The notes beneath the pieces are model-generated. The model did no database searches. It was given only the letters and a program-made list of their open reading frames with translations, and was not told where the DNA came from. The translations under genes were made by a program, and so were the position numbers. 64,000 bases of DNA, taken from CAIOYC01 sp965277345. GTDB taxonomy: Bacteria > Pseudomonadota > Alphaproteobacteria > Caulobacterales > Caulobacteraceae. Positions 59,014 through 64,000 of the stretch are shown here, one piece after another (the stretch's first letter is position 1; every line of letters starts with the position of its first letter). Location: contig CBDICI010000003.1 in NCBI GenBank assembly GCA_965277345.1, positions 186,001 through 250,000 on the forward strand, in the 5' to 3' direction.

Positions 59014-59954
59014 CAGACCACCTCGGCATAGAGCGCGGCCCGGTAGGCCTTGAGCGCCAGCACGCGCGCGGTAAGCGGCGCCACGGGACGGATCGCCGCC
59101 CATTTCAGCAGGCCCCGCCACGCCTTCAGCCCCGGCGCCCGCTTCAGCAGCCTGGCCAGGCGATAGCTCGGATAGGTGGACACCACCTCTGGATGGCGGG
59201 CGACCACGCAGGCGAAATTCTGGGCGGACTGCTCGTACTTGCCCGCCAGCACCTCGGCGGTGTCGAGCCCAAGGTGGGTGGCGGGATTGTCCACGTGCAC
59301 GACGCCATAGCGGCGGGCCACGCGCATCCCCCATTCTACATCCTCCCAACCCCAGCCGGTGAAGCTCTCGTCGAAGGCCTCGGCCTCGAACACGTCGCGC
59401 CGGACCAGAAGGTTGGAGGTGAACACGTACTTTTCCGGCTGCAGGGCGCGGGTGGCGGCGGAAAGGCATTCGCCGCGCAGCGCCAGGGCCCGGTGCAGGG
59501 CATATCTCGGATGGACCTTCACCTGTTTGACCGAAAAGCCGCCGAACGCCACCGGGGAGTTGTCGTTGTCGATCATGGCCAGATAGCGGGCCAGGAAGTC
59601 CGGTGCGTCCGGCGCCATGTCGCTGTCCAGGAACAGCAGGTGGCGCGCGCGGGCATGGGCGGCCAGCCGGTTGCGCCCCCGGGCGCGGCCCTGATTGGTG
59701 TCCAGCGCCACCAGTCGGGCGGGGGTGGCCAGGCGCCCGACCTCAGCCCCGATCCGCCGGGTCAGCGCCGCGTCGCCGCCGCCGTCGTCCAGCGCGACGA
59801 TCTCCACCCGCCCATTCAATGCCGACGCCTCGCGGTCCAGCATGGCGAGAAGGGGGGCGGGATCGTCACGGAAGAAGGGGATCAGCACCGACAGGGTGGG
59901 CTTGGCGCCGGCATGGGCGGCGTTGTCGGTCAGGGTCTCGAGCGGCGCGGTCAT
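59013..59954 (-). CDS. hfsG: Holdfast glycosyltransferase HfsG (GT2)
   Basis: A 313-residue GT2 enzyme. It has the GT2 start LSVLIPFFRDDPAPLL (about 21-36), the DDGGGD block, DXD-type LFLDSDMAPDAPDF (about 107-120), and an acceptor-binding GWGWEDVEWGMR (about 194-205). It should add a sugar (likely N-acetylhexosamine) to the holdfast repeat unit. It is coupled to hfsF upstream and hfsH downstream by four-base and one-base overlaps. Confidence 0.85.
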   Translation of the reverse strand: MTAPLETLTDNAAHAGAKPTLSVLIPFFRDDPAPLLAMLDREASALNGRVEIVALDDGGGDAALTRRIGAEVGRLATPARLVALDTNQGRARGRNRLAAHARARHLLFLDSDMAPDAPDFLARYLAMIDNDNSPVAFGGFSVKQVKVHPRYALHRALALRGECLSAATRALQPEKYVFTSNLLVRRDVFEAEAFDESFTGWGWEDVEWGMRVARRYGVVHVDNPATHLGLDTAEVLAGKYEQSAQNFACVVARHPEVVSTYPSYRLARLLKRAPGLKAWRGLLKWAAIRPVAPLTARVLALKAYRAALYAEVV

Positions 59955-61414
59955 GCGGGCGAGCCCGAACCGAGCGCGCGGGCGCGTACCGCCTGCACCG
60001 CCTCCATCGCCCGGCCGCGCGCGCCGGCGGCGTCCAGCGCCAGCACCGCAAAACCATAGACCAGGGCGCCGACGCCCGCCTTGACCAGCAGCTCAACCGC
60101 CCCGCCCCAGGCCGGGATAATGAGCGTCGCCAGTCCCATCAGCGTGGTGGCGAACACCACCTGCGCCACCGTCAGCCAGGGCACGGGCAGGGCGATGGCG
60201 CGGCGGCCGAGGGCGAAGGAGGCGATCAGGCCGAGTCCATAGCTCGCCGCCGTCGCCCACATGGCCCCGGCAAGCCCGAACCGGGGGACCAGCCCCAGCA
60301 CCAGCCCAAGGTTGGCGGCGGCCGGAATAGCCATGGCCACGAGCAAGAGGCGGGTACGCCGCGCCAAGGTGAAGGCGGTGTGGAAATAGTAGGTGGTCAA
60401 GCCGGAGAACAAGCCGCCCAGCGCGATCCACGGCGTCACGCTCCCGGCCTGCGCCTGCAGCGCGGGCCCGACCATCACCTGCGACAAGGGGCGCGCCACC
60501 AGCGCCAGCCCCGCCGCGGCCGGGATGGCGATCAGCGCCATCAGCCGGGCCTGATCCAGCGCCACCCGTTTCAACGCCGCCTCTCCGCCGCGTTCCAGGG
60601 CCGCAATGGCGGCCGGCCCGCCCGCCATGCCGAGCCAGATGAACAGCACATCGAGCGTGCGGTTGGAGAGGCTGTAGCCGGCGTGATAGGCGCCCACCGC
60701 CGCCTCGTTCAGATAGGCGGCCAGCACGAAACGGTCGGTGGTCGCCAGCGCCAGACTCATGATCAGCGACAGCGACAGGGGAACGCCATAGGCGAGATAG
60801 CCGGTAAGGCGCCGGCGTTGGAAGTGGCCCTGACGCGCCAGCCCCATCTCGGAAGGCAGGGCCGCGGCGAGCAACAGCGCGGAGGCCACGCCGAGCCCAG
60901 CCAAGGGCGCCGCTCCACCCCAGCCGAGGAAGGCGAACGCGACGCCGAGCAGGAAGCCGCCGCCCACCTGCGCCATGTCGAGCCAGGCGTAGCCGGCGAC
61001 CAGTCCCCCCGCCCGCCGCCGCTCCTGCGCCAGTTTCAGCACGCTGCGGCTGAGGATGGAGGCCAGACCCGCGCCGATCGCCCATTTCAGGCCGGCCGGG
61101 ACGGGCAGGGCGAGGAGGATCGCGCCGGCGACCACCGGCAGGGCCAGCGCCATGACGGCATAGGTCCGATACAGGGTGGCGAACAGGTCGGCGCGGCCCG
61201 CCTCTTGCGGCTCCGCGGCGTAGAACCGGGCCATGGCGGCCTCGATCCAGGTGAACAGCCCGGTGTGCACCAGCGTCATCACCGAGAAACCCAGCGCATA
61301 GGCGCCGTAGTCCCGCGCCGACAGCAGTCGCGTGAACACGACGATAGAGCCAAATCCGGCCACCGCCTGGACGATGTTGACCGGCAGATAGCCGATGAGA
61401 CCGCGCTTCAGCAT
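59951..61414 (-). CDS. hfsF: Holdfast repeat-unit flippase HfsF (Wzx-type)
   Basis: A 487-residue polytopic membrane protein of the Wzx/MATE superfamily. It opens MLKRGLIGYLPVNIVQAVAG followed by FTRLLSARDYGAYAL, the standard entry of polysaccharide flippases, and has about 12-14 hydrophobic segments. It should move the undecaprenyl-diphosphate-linked unit across the inner membrane. It follows hfsE by three bases. Confidence 0.88.
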   Translation of the reverse strand: MLKRGLIGYLPVNIVQAVAGFGSIVVFTRLLSARDYGAYALGFSVMTLVHTGLFTWIEAAMARFYAAEPQEAGRADLFATLYRTYAVMALALPVVAGAILLALPVPAGLKWAIGAGLASILSRSVLKLAQERRRAGGLVAGYAWLDMAQVGGGFLLGVAFAFLGWGGAAPLAGLGVASALLLAAALPSEMGLARQGHFQRRRLTGYLAYGVPLSLSLIMSLALATTDRFVLAAYLNEAAVGAYHAGYSLSNRTLDVLFIWLGMAGGPAAIAALERGGEAALKRVALDQARLMALIAIPAAAGLALVARPLSQVMVGPALQAQAGSVTPWIALGGLFSGLTTYYFHTAFTLARRTRLLLVAMAIPAAANLGLVLGLVPRFGLAGAMWATAASYGLGLIASFALGRRAIALPVPWLTVAQVVFATTLMGLATLIIPAWGGAVELLVKAGVGALVYGFAVLALDAAGARGRAMEAVQAVRARALGSGSPA

Positions 61415-61417
61415 GGC

Positions 61418-62917
61418 CTAGCGCACCGTGTTGCGGGCCATGATGAGGGCCGGAAGGGTCATGGCCAGGATGTAGAGGTCGAAGCCCAGCGACTGGCGCT
61501 CGATATAGTCGATGTCCAGGGTCACGCGGCGGCGCACGGCCTCGGGCGTATCCACCGCGCCGATGGAGCCGTTGATCTGCGCCCAGCCGGTCAGGCCGGG
61601 CTTCATCCGGTGACGCCAGGCGTATTCGCTCACCAGCTTGGCGCTGTCCTCGCCCGCGGTCTTCATGCCGATGGCGTGGGGGCGGGGGCCGACCAGCGAC
61701 ATCTCGCCCCTTACCACATTGATGAGCTGCGGCAGTTCATCCAGCGACAGCTTGCGGATCACCCGCCCGACGCGGGTCACGCGGTCGTCGTCCCTGGAAA
61801 CCTGCCGGCTGGCGGTGGCGTCCGCCGCCTCTACCCGCATGGAGCGGAACTTCCACACGGTGATGACCTCGTTATTGAACCCGTGACGGCGCTGGCGGAA
61901 CAGGGCGGGACCGGGGCTGTCCAGCCTGACCAGCACGGCGACCGCCAGCATCACCGGCAGGGCTGCGACCAGGGCCAGCGATCCGACCACGAGGTCCTGC
62001 CCCCGCTTGGCGAAGGCGCGGCGCTCGTTGGCCTCGGCGCCGGAGACTTGGGCCAGGGCGGAATTGGCCATGCGCGACAGCGTGGCGTCGCAGGCCGCCG
62101 CGCCGTCCACCTCCATGAACAGCGTGACGGCGTTGGGCAGGACGCGCAGGCGGTCGATCAGGTCGCGCACCCGCGCCTGGGCCGAAGGCGGCACGGCGAT
62201 GACAATGCGATCCACGAACGGCAGCAGGGGGTAGGTGAGCAGCGCGTGCGTGTCGCCCAGCACCGGCACGCCGGCCACCGCCTCGGGCGAGCGCGCGGCG
62301 CGGTCGTCGAACACGCCGAGGATGGCCACGTCGCGGCTTTCCAGCGCCTGGCTGATGAGCTTCTGGGCGTTGGGCGTGGCGCCCACCACCACCACATTGG
62401 GCGTCAACCGCCCCGCCTTGCGCCAGGCGTCGACCCGCATCCACCACAGGGTGTGGGTGGCCAGCAGGGCCAAAGTCAGGCCTGCGATCCAATTCACCGT
62501 GAGCATGAAGGCGGAGGGTGTCAGCAGGGCCATGCCGAGCGCCGCCATCGACGCGGCCAGCATGGCGGCGAGGAGCCTGGCCAGATGGCTATGCAGGCTC
62601 TGGCGCGCAGGAAAGGCATAGAGATGTGCGGCGCGCACCAGCGCGAGCGCCAGGCACGACCCCACCCCCAGCGGCAGGACCTGGCCGAGCGGCCGCTCCA
62701 GCGGCGCGACGCCGCCAAGCTGCAGCGCCGCCACGGCGATGACCAGCACCGCCAGGCTGTCCAGCCCACGGAAGGTTCGCGCGATCGCCGCCGCCTCGAT
62801 CCGCTTGCGCGACGATGACAGGGCGGGCGGGCGCAGCGGCCCCCGGGCGCGCGACGCACCGGGCGGCCGGGTTCGGTCGAAAGGCCGGGTCTGAGTGAAG
62901 GGCTGGACGAGGGCCAT
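61418..62917 (-). CDS. hfsE: Holdfast initiating sugar-phosphate transferase HfsE (PHPT/WbaP-like)
   Basis: A 499-residue polyisoprenyl-phosphate hexose-1-phosphate transferase. Four hydrophobic segments (about 55-165), a CoA-binding-like Rossmann domain (about 175-290), and the bacterial sugar transferase domain (about 305-499: KRGQDLVVGSLALVAALPVM, RQRRHGFNNEVITVWKFRSM, KLSLDELPQLINVVRGEMSLVGPRP) with the catalytic Asp-Glu. It starts holdfast synthesis on undecaprenyl phosphate. ATG at 62917 is preceded by GGAG. Confidence 0.9.
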   Translation of the reverse strand: MALVQPFTQTRPFDRTRPPGASRARGPLRPPALSSSRKRIEAAAIARTFRGLDSLAVLVIAVAALQLGGVAPLERPLGQVLPLGVGSCLALALVRAAHLYAFPARQSLHSHLARLLAAMLAASMAALGMALLTPSAFMLTVNWIAGLTLALLATHTLWWMRVDAWRKAGRLTPNVVVVGATPNAQKLISQALESRDVAILGVFDDRAARSPEAVAGVPVLGDTHALLTYPLLPFVDRIVIAVPPSAQARVRDLIDRLRVLPNAVTLFMEVDGAAACDATLSRMANSALAQVSGAEANERRAFAKRGQDLVVGSLALVAALPVMLAVAVLVRLDSPGPALFRQRRHGFNNEVITVWKFRSMRVEAADATASRQVSRDDDRVTRVGRVIRKLSLDELPQLINVVRGEMSLVGPRPHAIGMKTAGEDSAKLVSEYAWRHRMKPGLTGWAQINGSIGAVDTPEAVRRRVTLDIDYIERQSLGFDLYILAMTLPALIMARNTVR

Positions 62918-63034
62918 GGGGTCTCCGAGCGGAAACACCCTATCCCAAGGCGCTGAGCGTCCCGTTAACGGCTCGAAATGGCGCGTCCCCGCGTTGCAAG
63001 GGCGCCGCGAACCCGCTATCCACCCCCGCTCGAA

Positions 63035-63124
63035 GGTGACGTGGCCGAGTGGCTGAAGGCAACGGTTTGCTAAATCGTCATACGTGAAAGCGTATCCAGG
63101 GTTCGAATCCCTGCGTCACCGCCA
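63035..63124 (+). tRNA. tRNA-Ser (GCT)
   Basis: Acceptor GGTGACG pairs with CGTCACC, the anticodon loop reads TTTGCTAAA with anticodon GCT, a long variable arm CATACGTGAAAGCGTATC is present, and the T-arm contains GGTTCGAATCC. The discriminator is G and CCA is encoded (63122-63124). Confidence 0.97.
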
Positions 63125-63469
63125 CTCAGTCCGGTTAGCCGGTCTCCCCCAAATTCTCGCGCGCTATCCCGCGGACTTGCCGGGCCTATTGCTTGTAAAT
63201 CCCGATTTCATCCACCCAATGCGGGCCGCCTATTGCCCCGAAAGCGGCCTTTGCGGGCGCCCGTCTCTGCGCCTCCCCGATGCAGTGCGCTTTCCCGTAT
63301 ATCAGGGAAATAACAGGGAAGTTTTGCATGAAATTGATGCCGGTGGCATTCGGGCTGCCTGAATACAAGTCGGATCAATGGCTTAGGGAGCGGTCGCTCC
63401 GAAATCCCGTAAAATAACAGGGAAAAAATCCCGCCCATCTGGGACGCATTCGCCCATAACCGGGAAAGA
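63125..63469. other. Non-coding segment downstream of tRNA-Ser with direct repeats
   Basis: 345 bases with no convincing gene and a less GC-rich composition than the holdfast cluster. It carries repeated TAACAGGGAA/CCGGGAAA words. No integrase gene is seen in the remaining window. Confidence 0.5.
63308..63424. repeat. 13-bp direct repeat AAATAACAGGGAA
   Basis: Identical copies lie at 63308-63320 and 63412-63424, 104 bases apart. Related words (TTTCCCGTATATCAGGGAAA at about 63292-63310 and ATAACCGGGAAAG near 63456) surround them. Such words downstream of tRNA genes are often remnants of integration events, but no integrase is present to confirm this. Confidence 0.5.
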
Positions 63470-63646
63470 TCAAAACCGTAGAATTTCGCGCTGGCGCGCC
63501 CAGGAGAGCGGGATCTCGATCTGCATCAGCTCGGCAAGAGCCAGGCCTTCAGGTTGTCGGCGTGCCTTTAGCGCGGCGAGTTTAGACGTCGGCGCTGCAT
63601 CGCATTTGCGCAGGTGACGGTGCGCGGTCTGCAAGGCTTTAATCAA
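63470..63646 (-). CDS. Small hypothetical protein overlapping the next gene
   Basis: A 58-residue basic protein; the start TTG overlaps the stop of the upstream gene (TTGA). The sequence MIKALQTAHRHLRKC...LAALKARRQPEGLALAELMQIEIPLSWARQREIL looks like a small helical DNA- or RNA-binding protein. The coupled arrangement and clean end support a real gene. I recognise no family. Confidence 0.45.
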   Translation of the reverse strand: MIKALQTAHRHLRKCDAAPTSKLAALKARRQPEGLALAELMQIEIPLSWARQREILRF

Positions 63647-63990
63647 AGTCGCGTCTCATGCGGGGCGCTGACCGCGCGATGGCCATCGGGCAGGGTCAGA
63701 CTTGTGCGGCCGCCCCGAAGAATCGGCCGCACTTGGACGATCAAGCGCGCTGTCCCGTCATCGCCCAGCTCGATGCGATCCGCTTTGGGCAGCCGGTCCC
63801 TCGCGCTATCGACGGCCACGGACGCCACGCCGAAGGTCCAAAGGTGCAGCACCAAGCCATGAGTGGTGAGATCAGCGCGCTCCAAGGCGCCGGCGGCCTC
63901 AGGCCAAGCAGCCGATGGCCTATCCAGCCACAATCGAAGGCGATCAAGGGCGAGCGCATCCAGGGGTTGGGCGGCGATGCGGCGGATCAT
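63643..63990 (-). CDS. Hypothetical protein (possibly continuing beyond the right edge)
   Basis: A 115-residue protein if it starts at the ATG at 63990; the frame stays open to the window edge, so the true start may lie beyond. The sequence has a helical N-terminal part (AAQPLDALALDRLRLWLDRP) and a beta-rich C-terminal part (LHLWTFGVASVAVDSARDRL, RLIVQVRPILRGGRTSLTL). No known motif, signal peptide or membrane helix. It is coupled to the small gene at 63470. Confidence 0.5.
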   Translation of the reverse strand: MIRRIAAQPLDALALDRLRLWLDRPSAAWPEAAGALERADLTTHGLVLHLWTFGVASVAVDSARDRLPKADRIELGDDGTARLIVQVRPILRGGRTSLTLPDGHRAVSAPHETRL

Positions 63991-64000
63991 GTCGGCGCCG

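Noticed and set aside
59603..62818. Plus-strand open frame of 1071 codons opposite hfsF/hfsE
   Set aside because: It is low complexity, rich in Gln, His, Arg and Gly, and lies opposite two polytopic or enzymatic proteins with clear motifs.
1..64000. CRISPR array, rRNA operon, insertion sequence or prophage
   Set aside because: No regularly spaced repeats with unique spacers, no rRNA sequence, and no transposase, integrase or phage structural gene was seen.

Overview
The window looks like chromosomal DNA of a GC-rich dimorphic alphaproteobacterium of the order Caulobacterales (Caulobacter, Phenylobacterium or a close relative). The evidence is the flagellar set flgI-cheL-flbY divergent from fliX-dksA, a MipZ division-positioning ATPase, an alphaproteobacterial DksA with a reduced zinc finger, a phasin, and at the right end a holdfast polysaccharide cluster whose order (hfsD, hfsA, hfsB, hfsC facing hfsH, hfsG, hfsF, hfsE) is that known from Caulobacter. 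I cannot place it to species from the sequence alone. No CRISPR array, insertion sequence or prophage is visible.

Layout. 1-3.3 kb: an EAL-type c-di-GMP phosphodiesterase cut by the left edge, and a Baeyer-Villiger-type flavin monooxygenase. 3.3-7.0 kb: flagellar P-ring genes reading left and fliX-dksA reading right, separated by a control region with a sigma-54 promoter. 7.1-14.6 kb: a LOG-family hydrolase, a lipoprotein translationally coupled to an Atm1-type ABC exporter, a histidine phosphatase, glyoxalase I, a TRIC-type membrane protein, a TadG/vWA protein and tRNA-Asn. 14.7-19.4 kb: YccF, an AAA ATPase joined to a CcdAB toxin-antitoxin pair whose antitoxin gene carries an apparent one-base deletion, fumarase, and a second toxin-antitoxin pair (VapBC type). 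19.4-27.5 kb: a methyltransferase, a cyclic-nucleotide-domain patatin, DUF1489, mipZ with a J-domain protein, a penicillin-binding carboxypeptidase with SPOR domain, a phasin and DUF2332. 27.6-39.1 kb: clpS-clpA, an L,D-transpeptidase, HIT protein, rpmG, and topA-rnr-nudix. 39.2-50.6 kb: the leftward run pyrB-pyrX-plsY-dprA, an alpha/beta hydrolase, ruvX, and gatC-gatA with gatB 2.2 kb further on. 50.7-52.2 kb: two RcnB-like secreted proteins, one with long glycine/proline/glutamine repeats. 52.5-62.9 kb: holdfast cluster. 63.0-64.0 kb: tRNA-Ser followed by non-coding DNA with direct repeats and two unrecognised, overlapping leftward genes that run toward the edge.

How the genes work together. 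Two surface programmes dominate: the flagellum (P-ring, rod-binding CheL, FlbY, regulator FliX, with a sigma-54/FlbD-type control region) and the holdfast (HfsE primes the lipid carrier, the glycosyltransferases HfsG and a second GT2 extend it, HfsF flips it, HfsC polymerises it, HfsH deacetylates it, HfsA/B/D export it). The EAL protein would fit c-di-GMP control of that motile-sessile switch, which is inference. The rest is mostly core housekeeping.

Intergenic regions hold several families of palindromic repeats: three copies of a roughly 100-112 bp element bounded by GTCATCCC and GGATGAC, a 23-bp perfect inverted repeat, and G/C-run elements. The most unusual loci are the ccdA frameshift beside an intact ccdB and a coupled ATPase, the repeat-bearing RcnB-like protein, the 85-bp antisense overlap of hfsC with an extra glycosyltransferase, and the repeat-rich segment after tRNA-Ser.
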